Counted from the first letter of the stretch, positions 53,354 to 62,834 are shown. The stretch is DNA of 64,000 nt from Agrobacterium larrymoorei (GCF_005145045.1 NZ_CP039691.1:2244001-2308000), one strand, 5' to 3'. A program made the numbers and translations. Notes: generated from the sequence alone by a model not told the origin.

Positions 53354-54579
53354 GGCCTGTTGCAAAACCCTACGGATATGATTCACTCTGTTCGTGAGCG
53401 ATCGAAGGGGTGTTTGGATGGCGATGAAGAGCGGTTCTCAGTTCAGCTTTGCGGATGCGCTTGTGACGGTGCGCAGTGGGCCGGACCGGTTGGGCAAGCT
53501 GTTGTCGGTGGTGAAGTGGTATCGCTTCGAGAAGGTGCTGCGGTCGCTTGAACCTGATGGGGAGACTGGCGGTCGGCCTGCCTATCCTGTTCTGACGATG
53601 TTCAAGGCTTTGATGCTGCAGCAGCTTTACGGCCTGTCCGATGCGGAACTGGAGGAGGCGATCTATGACCGCCTTTCCTTTCGCCGCTTTTGTGGCATTG
53701 GCCTCGATGAGGCTGTTCCCGATCACACGACACTGTGCCGCTTTCGCAACCGGCTGGTGGAACGGAAACTTCTGGAGAAGCTGTTTGGCGAGCTTGACAG
53801 GCAGCTCGATGCCGCAGGCCTGATCCTGCGGCGCGGCACGATGCTGGATGCGACTGTCATCGAGACGCAAGCTGCTCGCCCGCCGCGTGCTCAAGATACG
53901 AACAACGGTGCCGAAGGCACTGAAGACAAAGAAGACAAGGTGCAGACGAGCGCACGCGATCCGGATGCGGCGTTTACCCGGCGCAAGGGTCGGCAGGGTT
54001 CGAGCTATGGTTACAAGGCCCATGTGGGCGTGGATGAAGGTTCGGGCCTGATCCGGCGGGTGATCACCACGCCGGCCAATATCAACGATACCGTGCCTGC
54101 CGATCTGCTGATCGTGGGCGACGAGACGCGGGTTCTGGGCGACAGCGCCTATCACACACATCAACGGGCCGCGATGCTGAAGGAGCGCGGGATTTTCTGC
54201 GGTCTGATGAAGCGCCCCAACAAGCATCACCCTGTTCTCAAAGCCGCAGCCCGCCGTTTCAACCGTGCCGTGGCCAGACGACGCGCTGCGGTCGAGACGA
54301 CCTTTGCCACGCTCAAGCGCCGCATGGGGCTGAGCCACATTCGCTACATCGGTCTTGCCAAGGCATCCGCCCAGGTTCTGCTTGCGGCCATGGCGTTCAA
54401 CATGCGCCGCTGGGTGACGCTGAGCGCGTGAGCCGAGGGGAGAACTGTGTCCGCAGTTCAGCCATATCACCCATCAACCAGCCTACACGAACCTAGAACC
54501 GCCCCTCGATAGGAAGGGCGGTGGCCAAGGTGATTTGTCGTTTGGCAATCAGCTTATGTCGGAAGTTACGCAACGGTCC
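53354..54579 (+). mobile_element. IS5-family insertion sequence (~1,226 bp)
   Basis: Ends GGCCTGTTGCAAAAC and (complement) GGACCGTTGCGTAAC match at 11 of 15 positions. Flanked by CACAAGG (53347-53353 and 54580-54586). The boundary can slide a few bases because both flanks share TCCCACAAGGGG, so the duplication length is uncertain. A single copy in this window. Confidence 0.85.
53418..54431 (+). CDS. IS5-family transposase
   Basis: 337 residues from the ATG at 53418. N-terminal DUF772-type region (YPVLTMFKALMLQQLYGLSD, then LSFRRFCGIGLDEAVPDHTT), DDE residues in MLDATVIE, VLGDSAYHTH and RRRAAVETTFATLKRRMGL. Frame intact. Confidence 0.95.
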   Translation: MAMKSGSQFSFADALVTVRSGPDRLGKLLSVVKWYRFEKVLRSLEPDGETGGRPAYPVLTMFKALMLQQLYGLSDAELEEAIYDRLSFRRFCGIGLDEAVPDHTTLCRFRNRLVERKLLEKLFGELDRQLDAAGLILRRGTMLDATVIETQAARPPRAQDTNNGAEGTEDKEDKVQTSARDPDAAFTRRKGRQGSSYGYKAHVGVDEGSGLIRRVITTPANINDTVPADLLIVGDETRVLGDSAYHTHQRAAMLKERGIFCGLMKRPNKHHPVLKAAARRFNRAVARRRAAVETTFATLKRRMGLSHIRYIGLAKASAQVLLAAMAFNMRRWVTLSA

Positions 54580-54611
54580 CACAAGGGGAGAGGTAGGCTG
54601 CGGCGTCCCCC

Positions 54612-55010
54612 TCAATCATACAAATAATGCTTCGCCCATTGTGATTCCGGCACTTTGTCCCCGACCTTGTAATCGAAATTGCGGATGCCGAGGTTGGAGG
54701 CGATTTGGCATTTGTAGCGGAGGCGGTACCAGTCTCCGCCGCTGCGGAAGACCGCGCCGGGGGCCTTGATGGAATCCTTGCCGACTTCCGGGTCGCCGAA
54801 GGCGTAGGCGATGACCTTGTCCGGTTTCATGCCCTTCTGATCCTTGGCGATACGCTCCATGGCTTCGATATCGCAGCGTTGTTCCAGGCGCTCTTCCGGC
54901 GCCAAGGCATTCAGCTGTCGTATAACGCTTGCATCGATAGCGTAGGAAGGACCAATGAAGGAGAGGACGGAAAAGGCGGCCAGAAGGGCGACGGATAGAG
55001 GTTTTTGCAT
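54612..55010 (-). CDS. DUF930-domain secreted protein
   Basis: 132 residues with a signal peptide (SVALLAAFSVLSFIGPSYA). The mature part, LNALAPEERLEQRCDIEAME, KPDKVIAYAF, WYRLRYKCQIASN and a Tyr/Asp end, is the DUF930 domain of Rhizobiales. Two cysteines may form a disulfide. Function unknown. Confidence 0.85.
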   Translation of the reverse strand: MQKPLSVALLAAFSVLSFIGPSYAIDASVIRQLNALAPEERLEQRCDIEAMERIAKDQKGMKPDKVIAYAFGDPEVGKDSIKAPGAVFRSGGDWYRLRYKCQIASNLGIRNFDYKVGDKVPESQWAKHYLYD

Positions 55011-55218
55011 CGGATTCTATGAGGCTTTCTCGGGTCTTCTTGTCGTTTTTTGAGCGGAGAGAACTCGGGTCGCATCGAGGCGGCGAAGCGGTGCTCGATT
55101 GCGATCTATTGCCAGAATGTGATCGAAACCCGACGAAAATGTGCCCGGCTCTCATTCTGTCGTGGACAATACCAACTTGATCGCGCCACAACCGCCCTTT
55201 ACACCATGAATACGCAGA

Positions 55219-57345
55219 ATGATTTCCCATGAAAGCGAGTTTGCCTTGACCATTTTCAAGAACCTGCCCACCCCGCCCGTTGCCGAGAAAAAACCGGTTA
55301 CGGACACGCATCACGGCATTACCCGCACGGATGATTATGCCTGGTTTCGTGCCGATAACTGGCAGGCCATGTTCAAGGACCCTACCCTTTTGGATCCCGC
55401 GATTCGCACGCATCTGGAGGCGGAAAACGCCTATATGGAAGCCGCGATGGCCGATACCAAACCGCTGCAGGAAAAGCTGTTCGAGGAAATGAAGGGCCGC
55501 ATCAAGCAGGACGATTCCTCGGTGCCGGTGAATGACGGGCCCTATGCTTACGGCACGCTGTTCGTGACCGGTGGCGAGCAGCCGCATTATTTCCGCACAC
55601 CACGCGATGGTGGCGAGAAACACGTTTTGTTGAATGGTGACAAGGAAGCCGAGGGCAAGGAATATTTCCGGCTGGGTGGGCTGGATCAATCCACCGACCA
55701 CAGCCGCGGTATCTGGAGCTATGACGATAAGGGCTCGGAATATTACACGCTGCGCATTCGCGATCTGGCGAACGGCAACGACCTTGATGACGTAGTAGAA
55801 AACACCGGCGGCGGCGGGGCCTGGGCACCGGATGGCAAGAGCTTCTTCTATACGCTTCAGGACGAGAACCACCGCCCCTCCAAGGTCTTCCACCACATTA
55901 TCGGCCAGCCGCAGTCTTCCGACCGGCTGGTCTATGAGGAGAAGGACCCCGGCTTCTTCATGGGCGTCGGCGCATCGGTGCTGGATGATTTCATCTTCAT
56001 CGATATTCACGACCACGAAACCAGCGAATACCGCCTTCTCTCCACCAAGGATTTGCTGGCCGAACCGCAGATCGTGGCGGAGCGTGAGGAAGGCATCGAA
56101 TATTCTATGTGCGAAGGCGGCGACGTTTTCTTCATTCTCACCAATAATGAGGATGCCAAGGATTTTCGTATTGTCGAGACACCGGTAGTCGCACCGGGCA
56201 AGGAAAACTGGAAGGAAATCGTGCCGCATGAGCCGGGTCGCCTTATCCTGTCGGTCGATGCCTATGCGCGCCATCTGATCTGGCTGGAACGCCGCGACGG
56301 CCTGCCTCGCATCGTCATCCGTGATCGCCAGACCGGCGAAGAACATGCGATTGCCTTTGCCGAGGAAGCCTATTCGCTGGGCCTGCATGGTGCGGCGGAA
56401 TATGACACGGACGTCATCCGCTTCAGCTATTCCTCCATGACGACGCCGAGCCAGTTGTTCGACTACAATATGGTGACGCGTGAGCGCGTTCTGCTGAAAA
56501 CGCAGGAAGTGCCATCCGGCCATAACCCCGATGATTACGTAACGCGCCGCGTGATGGCGACATCGCATGATGGCGCGCTGGTGCCTGTCTCCCTGCTCTA
56601 CCGCAAGGATACGCCGCTGGATGGCTCCGCGCCCTGCCTGCTCTATGGTTATGGCGCTTACGGCATTTCCATTCCGGCCTCCTTCAGCACCAATAATCTG
56701 TCATTGGCGGATCGCGGCTTCGTCTATGCGCTCGCCCATATTCGCGGCGGCAAGGACAAGGGTTTCGAGTGGTACGAAACCGGCAAGATGGAGCACAAGC
56801 AGAACACTTTCAAAGACTTCATCGCCGCTGCTGACCATCTGGTGAAAGAAGGCTTTACCTCTTACGAAGGCATCATTGCCGAGGGCGGTTCTGCCGGGGG
56901 CATGTTGATGGGTGCGGTTGCCAACATGGCACCGGAGAAGTTCGCAGGCATCATCGCCGCCGTACCTTTCGTGGACGTGCTGACGACCATGCTGGACGAC
57001 ACCCTGCCGCTGACGCCGCCGGAATGGCCGGAATGGGGCAACCCGCTCGAATCGGAAGAAGAGTACCAGTGGATCGCCGCCTACTCGCCTTACGACAATG
57101 TCGCGGCCAAGCCCTACCCCCCACTGTTGGCCATTTCCGGCCTGACCGACCCGCGCGTGACCTATTGGGAACCCACCAAGTGGGTAGCGAAGCTGCGTGA
57201 GAAGACCACGAGTGACGCGCCCATTCTGCTCAAGACCAACATGGCCGCAGGCCACGGCGGCAAGTCCGGTCGCTTCCAGCGGCTGGAGGAGATTGCGTTC
57301 GAGTATGCGTTTGCGCTGAAGGTTGCGGGTAAGGACGCGGTGTAA
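55219..57345 (+). CDS. ptrB: Oligopeptidase B (S9A serine peptidase)
   Basis: 708 residues from the ATG at 55219; a TTG at 55246 would give a more typical N-terminus. Beta-propeller N-terminal part (DDYAWFRADNWQAM at the start) and an alpha/beta-hydrolase C-terminal domain with GGSAGG (Ser ~558), Asp in SGLTDPRV and His in AAGHGGKSGR. LAHIRGGKDKGFEWYETGK is typical of S9A. It cleaves oligopeptides after basic residues, in the cytoplasm or periplasm; no signal peptide seen. Confidence 0.93.
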   Translation: MISHESEFALTIFKNLPTPPVAEKKPVTDTHHGITRTDDYAWFRADNWQAMFKDPTLLDPAIRTHLEAENAYMEAAMADTKPLQEKLFEEMKGRIKQDDSSVPVNDGPYAYGTLFVTGGEQPHYFRTPRDGGEKHVLLNGDKEAEGKEYFRLGGLDQSTDHSRGIWSYDDKGSEYYTLRIRDLANGNDLDDVVENTGGGGAWAPDGKSFFYTLQDENHRPSKVFHHIIGQPQSSDRLVYEEKDPGFFMGVGASVLDDFIFIDIHDHETSEYRLLSTKDLLAEPQIVAEREEGIEYSMCEGGDVFFILTNNEDAKDFRIVETPVVAPGKENWKEIVPHEPGRLILSVDAYARHLIWLERRDGLPRIVIRDRQTGEEHAIAFAEEAYSLGLHGAAEYDTDVIRFSYSSMTTPSQLFDYNMVTRERVLLKTQEVPSGHNPDDYVTRRVMATSHDGALVPVSLLYRKDTPLDGSAPCLLYGYGAYGISIPASFSTNNLSLADRGFVYALAHIRGGKDKGFEWYETGKMEHKQNTFKDFIAAADHLVKEGFTSYEGIIAEGGSAGGMLMGAVANMAPEKFAGIIAAVPFVDVLTTMLDDTLPLTPPEWPEWGNPLESEEEYQWIAAYSPYDNVAAKPYPPLLAISGLTDPRVTYWEPTKWVAKLREKTTSDAPILLKTNMAAGHGGKSGRFQRLEEIAFEYAFALKVAGKDAV

Positions 57346-57496
57346 GCATATGTCCTTCGTCATGCTCGGGCCTGTCACGCTGGTGCGCTGCTATAGTGAA
57401 GACCGCGCACCACCACCTTCGTCATCCTAGGGCTTGTCCCTAGGATCTACTCACGCTTCTGCGGATGCGACGTCGGTAGATCCTCGGGTCAAGCCC

Positions 57497-58766
57497 ACTG
57501 CTGTCCGGTTTAAATTTCTGGACAAGGCGCATGACATTGATTCTACTCGGTTTCAGACGTTTCGCGGCGATCTGGACACGAACAGGAGATCAACGTCATG
57601 CGCCACCAGAATAGCGTTTTTCATCAAATACAGAAGCATGTTCCCTGGCAGGTCTTCGAAGGGCTTGTGGATAAGTACAAGGGCGATCACAGGGTTCGGC
57701 GGTTTTCGATGAAGGACCAGTTGCTGGCGCTTCTGTTTGCTCAACTTTCCGGCGCGCAAAGCCTGCGCGAGATCGAGGCAGGGCTGTCGAGCCACCGCAA
57801 CCAGCTTTATCATCTGGGTGCCCACGGCGTGGCGCGCTCCACCCTTGCCGATGCCAATGCCACAAGGCCTGCGGACGTCTTTGCCGATCTGTTTTCCCAT
57901 ATGGCGGCTGCCGCCAGCCGAAGAACCCGTCGCCATATCCGCGATGCGGTGCGCCTGCTCGACGCCACCCGCGTCGCCGTCTCCTCCATGAGCAATGGTT
58001 GGGCCGATATGGTCAGCGGGCGCAGAGCCGCCAAGCTGCATGTCGCCTACGATCCGAATGGCGACATCCCCATGGCGATGACCATGACAGGCCAGAGAAC
58101 CAACGACATCGTGCCCGCAAAGGCCATGCCGATCGAACCCGGCATGACCTATGTCTTTGATCTGGCTTACTATGATTTCGCGTGGTGGGCAGCGCTGGAC
58201 CGGGCAGGCTGCCGCTTCGTCACACGGCTTAAGACCAACACGCATCTTCAGGCCGCCACCGAACAGCCTCCAAGCGAGAGCGATCACATCCTGTGCGACA
58301 GGATCGGGCTGTTGGCACAACGCATGGCGCGCTCGAGACGCAATCCCTTTTCCGAACCGTTGCGCGAGATCGCGGTGCGGATCGACACGGGCAGGACCAT
58401 CCGGCTCGTCACCAACGATCTGGATGCGCCAGCCGAAGAGATTGCCGAGCTTTACAAACAGCGCTGGCAGATCGAACTGTTCTTTAAATGGGTCAAGCAG
58501 AACCTCAGGATACGCCATTTCTTCGGAGCATCCGAAAACGCCGTGCGCATCCAGACCTATGTCGCCCTCATCGCCTATCTTGTGCTGCGCATGGCGCAGG
58601 CCTGCCAGAGCGCCATCACGCAACCGCTCACCTTCACCCGCCTCGTACGCCTCAACCTCATGCACAAAAGGCGATCCGACCAACTCCTTAAACCACCCAC
58701 ACAACCGTCCAAATCCCCAAACCAGATGGTGCTGATGTGGGACTGAAATTTAAACCGGACAGTAGT
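57497..58766 (+). mobile_element. IS4-family insertion sequence, copy 2 (1,270 bp)
   Basis: Same ends, length and orientation as copy 1. A perfect 11-bp direct target duplication, GGGTCAAGCCC, flanks it (57486-57496 and 58767-58777). Confidence 0.95.
57598..58746 (+). CDS. IS4-family transposase
   Basis: 382 residues, identical to the transposase of copy 1, with the intact YKQRWQIELFFKWVK signature and the same AGGAG-supported ATG. Confidence 0.96.
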   Translation: MRHQNSVFHQIQKHVPWQVFEGLVDKYKGDHRVRRFSMKDQLLALLFAQLSGAQSLREIEAGLSSHRNQLYHLGAHGVARSTLADANATRPADVFADLFSHMAAAASRRTRRHIRDAVRLLDATRVAVSSMSNGWADMVSGRRAAKLHVAYDPNGDIPMAMTMTGQRTNDIVPAKAMPIEPGMTYVFDLAYYDFAWWAALDRAGCRFVTRLKTNTHLQAATEQPPSESDHILCDRIGLLAQRMARSRRNPFSEPLREIAVRIDTGRTIRLVTNDLDAPAEEIAELYKQRWQIELFFKWVKQNLRIRHFFGASENAVRIQTYVALIAYLVLRMAQACQSAITQPLTFTRLVRLNLMHKRRSDQLLKPPTQPSKSPNQMVLMWD

Positions 58767-58777
58767 GGGTCAAGCCC

Positions 58778-59324
58778 GAGGATGACGGAGAGAAGATTAG
58801 GCAGAAAAATTGCTCACATAACCTAACGTAAGCCACTTTCCTCGAAGTTTTTTCCACAAAATTACTTTTCTTTACGGTAATTTGCGCCACACCAGATTTT
58901 AACGGAATTTTTATTCCATTGAACTGTATAGTGATAAATTTACCTAGTAAAATCTGCAATAAGAAAAGTATTACACATAAGCGCAAATGGTTCAAAAATC
59001 CGGCGCATAGCAGCAATGTGCCCTTTTTCGTTGCACAATCATCTTTCCGCCCTATTATAAAAACCACTGACATATTTTTGCGCATTTTTGCCGCTCGGCT
59101 GCGGCTCTCTTCGTCGCGTTCAGGCGGCTATTCTTTTGATGAGCGTTCGCTCGTCTTTCACGCGCCGTGTCATTCGCTTCGTGAGCTTCCGCGCCTAGGA
59201 AGCTACCGAGGCATCGTAACGCGCTTCATCCTCCGCTCGCGTAGAGGTGGCGCACTGGCAAACCGGCTTTGCAGTGCCCCGGTTCGCCTGTTGATAACAC
59301 TGCATTAGACTTGGGGTCATATTG
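58778..59324. other. AT-rich intergenic region upstream of the betaine/proline transporter
   Basis: About 545 bp, strongly AT-rich from 58790 to 59080 and GC-richer after that. Presumably contains the promoter of the ABC operon. I see no tRNA and no convincing gene; a frame at 58919-59308 (plus) has no family resemblance. Confidence 0.45.
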
Positions 59325-60335
59325 ATGAAGAAACTCCTAGCCTCGACCATTCTCGTAACGGGCTTTACCATCGCTGCCGGTGCAGCAACCTCCGCAAACG
59401 CCGCAGAAGAATGCGGCAATATCACCATCGCCGAAATGAACTGGGCTTCCGCTGGCGTTGCCGCCTATGTGGACAAGTTCATCATGGAAAACGGCTATGA
59501 TTGCACGGTCGATATCGTGACCGGCGACACCACGCCGACCTTCACCTCCATGAACGAAAAGGGCCAGCCTGACATGGCACCCGAAATGTGGGTGAACACG
59601 CTGGGCGCGCCTTATGAGGACGCCGTAAAGAACGGTACACTCATTCAGGAAGTCAAAATCCTGACCGATGGCGGCGTTGAAGGCTGGTGGATTCCGAAAT
59701 ATCTGGCCGACGAACATCCCGATATCAAGACCGTTGAAGATGCGCTGAAGCATCCCGAGCTCTTCCCGGCGCCGGAAGACGCCAGCAAGGGTGCCGTCTT
59801 CGGCTGCCCTCCGGGCTGGGGCTGCCAGCCAACCACGGCCAATCTGTTCAAGGCGCGCAAAGCCGCTGACAAGGGCTTCACGCTGGTCGATACCGGCTCC
59901 GGTGCGGGCCTCGATGGCTCCATTTCCAACGCCTATGAAAAGAAGCAGGGCTGGCTCGGCTATTACTGGGCACCAACGGCCATTCTCGGCAAGTACGACA
60001 TGGTGAAGCTGGACGACGGCGTTGAGCTGGACCGCGAAGCTTACGACAACTGCATCGCAAAGCCGGATTGCGCCGATCCTAAGCCAAACGCCTACCCGGT
60101 TGCCGATGTCTTCACGGTCGTAACAAAGGAGTTCGCTGAAAAGGCCGGTCCTTCCGTCGATTACATCAAGAAGCGCCAGTGGGGTAACGATACGCTTGCC
60201 GAAGTGCTGGCCTGGATGGACGAAAACCAGGGCACCAACGAAGACGGCGCGCAGTATTTCCTCGAGAACCATGAGGAAATCTGGAGCAAGTGGGTTTCGC
60301 CCGAAGTGGCGGAGAAGCTGAAGGCTTCGATTTGA
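59325..60335 (+). CDS. Glycine betaine/proline-type ABC transporter substrate-binding protein
   Basis: 336 residues from the ATG at 59325, with a signal peptide (KKLLASTILVTGFTIAAGAA, then TSANAAEECG). OpuAC-type fold with aromatic residues suited to a quaternary-ammonium cage: EMNWASAGVAAYV, PEMWVNT, GGVEGWWIP, GWLGYYWAPTA. Disulfide-capable cysteines lie in FGCPPGWGCQP. It collects betaine-like compounds or proline in the periplasm for the permease and ATPase encoded downstream. The exact ligand (glycine betaine, choline, proline betaine, histidine) is not decided. Confidence 0.88.
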   Translation: MKKLLASTILVTGFTIAAGAATSANAAEECGNITIAEMNWASAGVAAYVDKFIMENGYDCTVDIVTGDTTPTFTSMNEKGQPDMAPEMWVNTLGAPYEDAVKNGTLIQEVKILTDGGVEGWWIPKYLADEHPDIKTVEDALKHPELFPAPEDASKGAVFGCPPGWGCQPTTANLFKARKAADKGFTLVDTGSGAGLDGSISNAYEKKQGWLGYYWAPTAILGKYDMVKLDDGVELDREAYDNCIAKPDCADPKPNAYPVADVFTVVTKEFAEKAGPSVDYIKKRQWGNDTLAEVLAWMDENQGTNEDGAQYFLENHEEIWSKWVSPEVAEKLKASI

Positions 60336-60400
60336 GGTGAGTGATTTGCACGCACGGTCTGTGAAGGCCGTGCGTGGATCGCCAGCCGTGCAACTCCTCT

Positions 60401-60518
60401 TCCGTCATCCCGGCCTTGAGCCGGGATCCAGTGCGATCAAGTCCTTGATCGCGGAAGGAGTCCTTTCGCCTTGCAGACGCAAGGCGGCTGGATCCCGGCT
60501 CAAGGCCGGGATGACGGA
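60401..60518. repeat. 118-bp palindromic repeat inside the ABC transporter operon
   Basis: Perfect 30-bp inverted repeats (60401-60430 and 60489-60518). Each arm also folds by itself as CCCGGC-CTTGA-GCCGGG or its complement. It lies between the genes for the binding protein and the permease. Related to the elements at 18311 and 57420. Confidence 0.93.
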
Positions 60519-60587
60519 AACGGGAGCTTTGCGCGACACAGCAACCCCATACGCCCTCTTATCCAAAAACAAGGGAAAACAACAATA

Positions 60588-61496
60588 ATGGCCCTCTGTA
60601 ATTTTCTGCCGGATATGCTGTGCAAATTTCCGGCGCTCAGCAACGGCACCATGCGCGTGGCACGCAAGACAATCGATGATGGCTTTCGCGATATCGTTCG
60701 TGAATATGGCTCGATCATCGATACGGTCGTGCATCCGCTGCAGGTGTTTTTGAATTCATCCGAACGGTTCTTCATTCAGACGCCGTGGATCATCATTTTT
60801 CTAGGCCTGCTGGCCCTCGTGCATCTGGCCGGACGCAGCATTCGCATCACCGCAGGCACTGCCATTTCGCTCTGCCTTATCGGCGCAGTCGGGCTGTGGC
60901 GGGATGCGATGACGACGCTGTCCATCGTGGCAATCGCAACGCTGATTGCCGTCATCATCGGCCTGCCGCTGGGCATTCTCATGGCGCGCTCCGAGCGCGT
61001 GCAGCGCTTCATCAACCCGACGCTGGACGTTATGCAGACGATGCCGAGCTTCGTTTATCTGATCCCCGTCGTCGTCATCTTCGGCATCGGCAAGGTGCCG
61101 GGTCTGATTGCGGTGGTCATCTATGCCGTGCCGCCGATGATCCGTCTGACCAATCTCGGCATCCGCATGGTGGACCGCGAGGTTCTGGAAGCGGCGGATG
61201 CCTTCGGTTCATCGCGACGACAGACGCTGTTCAACGTGCAGCTGCCTCTGGCACTGCCCACCATCATGACCGGCATCAACCAGACCATCATGATGTCGCT
61301 GGCCATGGTCGTCGTCGCCTCCATGGTGGGCGTTGGCGGGCTGGGTAAGAACGTGCTTCAGGCCATCAACAACCAGTTCTTCACCATCGGCTTCCTCAAC
61401 GGCTTCGCGCTGGTTGCGATTGCCATCATGTTCGACCGCGCCAGCCAGGCATTCGGCAAGCGTCTTCAGAAATATCGCGAGGTGAGCCATGGCTAA
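60588..61496 (+). CDS. Glycine betaine/proline-type ABC transporter permease
   Basis: 302 residues from the ATG at 60588. Six or so helices and the BPD_transp_1 EAA loop (EVLEAADAFGSSRRQTLFNV, then QLPLALPTIMTGIN). The long N-terminus before the first helix (~65 residues) is typical of ProW/HutW-like permeases. It overlaps the ATPase gene by 8 bp. Confidence 0.92.
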   Translation: MALCNFLPDMLCKFPALSNGTMRVARKTIDDGFRDIVREYGSIIDTVVHPLQVFLNSSERFFIQTPWIIIFLGLLALVHLAGRSIRITAGTAISLCLIGAVGLWRDAMTTLSIVAIATLIAVIIGLPLGILMARSERVQRFINPTLDVMQTMPSFVYLIPVVVIFGIGKVPGLIAVVIYAVPPMIRLTNLGIRMVDREVLEAADAFGSSRRQTLFNVQLPLALPTIMTGINQTIMMSLAMVVVASMVGVGGLGKNVLQAINNQFFTIGFLNGFALVAIAIMFDRASQAFGKRLQKYREVSHG

Positions 61497-62604
61497 GGGC
61501 ATCGAAATCAAGCATCTCTACAAGATCTTCGGCAAGCATCCGGAGAAATATCTTGAGGCCGTTAAAGCCGGGATGAGCAAGACCGAGTTGAACGACAAGC
61601 ACAACCATGTGCTTGGCCTCAACGACATCAACATTACCATGCCGGGCGGCAAGATTACCGTGGTCATGGGGCTTTCGGGCTCCGGCAAGTCCACGCTGAT
61701 CCGCCACATCAACCGGCTGATCGACCCGACGGCGGGCGAAGTGCTTTATAATGGCGAGGACGTCTGCTCCATGGGCACGTCGGCGCTGCGCGACTTCCGC
61801 CGCCACAAGACGGCGATGGTGTTTCAGAAGTTCGGCCTGCTGCCGCACCGCACCGTGCTGGAAAACAGCGTCTATGGCCTCGACATCCAGGGTGTTGCCC
61901 GCAAGGAAAGCACCGAGAAAGGCCGTTACTGGCTGGAGCGTGTCGGCCTTGCCGGTTACGAGGATTATTATCCGAACCAGCTTTCCGGCGGCATGCAGCA
62001 GCGTGTGGGCCTTGCCCGCGCCCTGACGAACGATGCCGACATTCTGCTGATGGACGAAGCCTATTCGGCGCTCGATCCGCTGATCCGCGTCGATATGCAA
62101 ACCATGCTGCTCGATCTTCAGCAGGAACTGAAGAAGACCGTCGTCTTCATTACGCATGATCTGGATGAAGCGCTGCGCCTTGGCGATCACATCGCAATCC
62201 TCAAGGACGGCGAGGTCGTTCAGCAGGGCGATGGCCAGAGCATCATTCTCAACCCGGCCGATGAATATGTCGCAGACTTCGTGCGTGATGTGAACCGTGG
62301 CCGCGTGTTGCAGGCAACGACGGTGATGGAGCCGCTGGACAGCGCGCCGGAAGGCATGTCCGTTCCGGAAAACGCGACGCTGGAAACAATCGCCCGCGAC
62401 ATGACCGATGCGAACGAGACTACGGCTCATGTCGTCAACGACGAGGGCGAAGCCGTTGGCACCATCGGCATCGAAACGCTGGTGGCCGCCATGGTGACAC
62501 CTGCGACGCAGGATGCGGAGGAAACCGAACTTCCGCCTTCAGCAACGCAAGAGGCCGCCTCCCCGGTTGCCAGGACGAACGCTCCTGAAAAGCAGGACGC
62601 GTGA
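61489..62604 (+). CDS. Glycine betaine/proline-type ABC transporter ATP-binding protein
   Basis: 371 residues. Walker A GLSGSGKST, Q-loop VFQKFGLLPHRTV, signature LSGGMQQR, Walker B ILLMDEAYSALD and H-loop FITHDLDEAL. N-terminal ProV/OpuAA insertion (KHPEKYLEAVKAGMSKTELN) and a C-terminal region where a CBS-like domain is reduced to ~100 residues. The tail is rich in Glu, Pro and Ala. Energises the transporter encoded by the two upstream genes. Confidence 0.94.
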   Translation: MAKGIEIKHLYKIFGKHPEKYLEAVKAGMSKTELNDKHNHVLGLNDINITMPGGKITVVMGLSGSGKSTLIRHINRLIDPTAGEVLYNGEDVCSMGTSALRDFRRHKTAMVFQKFGLLPHRTVLENSVYGLDIQGVARKESTEKGRYWLERVGLAGYEDYYPNQLSGGMQQRVGLARALTNDADILLMDEAYSALDPLIRVDMQTMLLDLQQELKKTVVFITHDLDEALRLGDHIAILKDGEVVQQGDGQSIILNPADEYVADFVRDVNRGRVLQATTVMEPLDSAPEGMSVPENATLETIARDMTDANETTAHVVNDEGEAVGTIGIETLVAAMVTPATQDAEETELPPSATQEAASPVARTNAPEKQDA

Positions 62605-62628
62605 TTCCCTCAAGTTTCGACCTGATTC

Positions 62629-62652
62629 CCTCCGCAACCATGCTTGCGGAGG
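62629..62652 (+). terminator. Hairpin after the ABC transporter operon
   Basis: CCTCCGCAA-CCATGC-TTGCGGAGG, 25 bp after the stop. No U-run follows, so it may be a weak terminator or an mRNA-end stabiliser. Confidence 0.5.
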
Positions 62653-62834
62653 TCTCACCCTGCTAAAGAATCGGCATTTGCGGGCTTTTTGACAATTTGC
62701 AAGCCCTAAAGTTGCAAAATCGAAGCAGTACTTTCCAGCCTGTCAAGCAGATATCGCCTCACGTAAGGCGATGACGCAAGCTTCGCGCAAGCTTCAGCGG
62801 TTAAAAATTCGTTAACAGCTTGATGAGGCTTATT

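Larger units (their letters stand above)
53191..54596. repeat. Palindromic intergenic element split by an IS5-like element
   Basis: Left stem-loop CTCTCCC-CTTGT-GGGAGAG (53191-53209). Right stem-loop CTCTCCC-ACAAG-GGGAGAG is interrupted at its loop by the IS (53341-53353 and 54580-54596). In between are two smaller hairpins, CTTAGCGAAGCTAAG and CTTAGCTGAAGCTAAG (around 53226 and 53309). Without the IS the unit is ~180 bp. No gene here apart from the transposase. Confidence 0.8.
57420..58787. repeat. Palindromic intergenic element split by IS4-like copy 2
   Basis: Left arm CGTCATCCTAGGGCTTGTCC, then CTAGGATCTA; right arm TAGATCCTCGGGTCAAGCCC, then GAGGATGACG. The IS lies in the right stem-loop at GGGTCAAGCCC. 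Same family as the elements at 18311 and 60401. Confidence 0.85.

Noticed and set aside
58919..59308. A 129-codon plus-strand frame upstream of the ABC transporter
   Set aside because: Its composition switches abruptly from AT-rich to GC-rich, it has no ribosome-binding site, and the translation looks non-protein-like.
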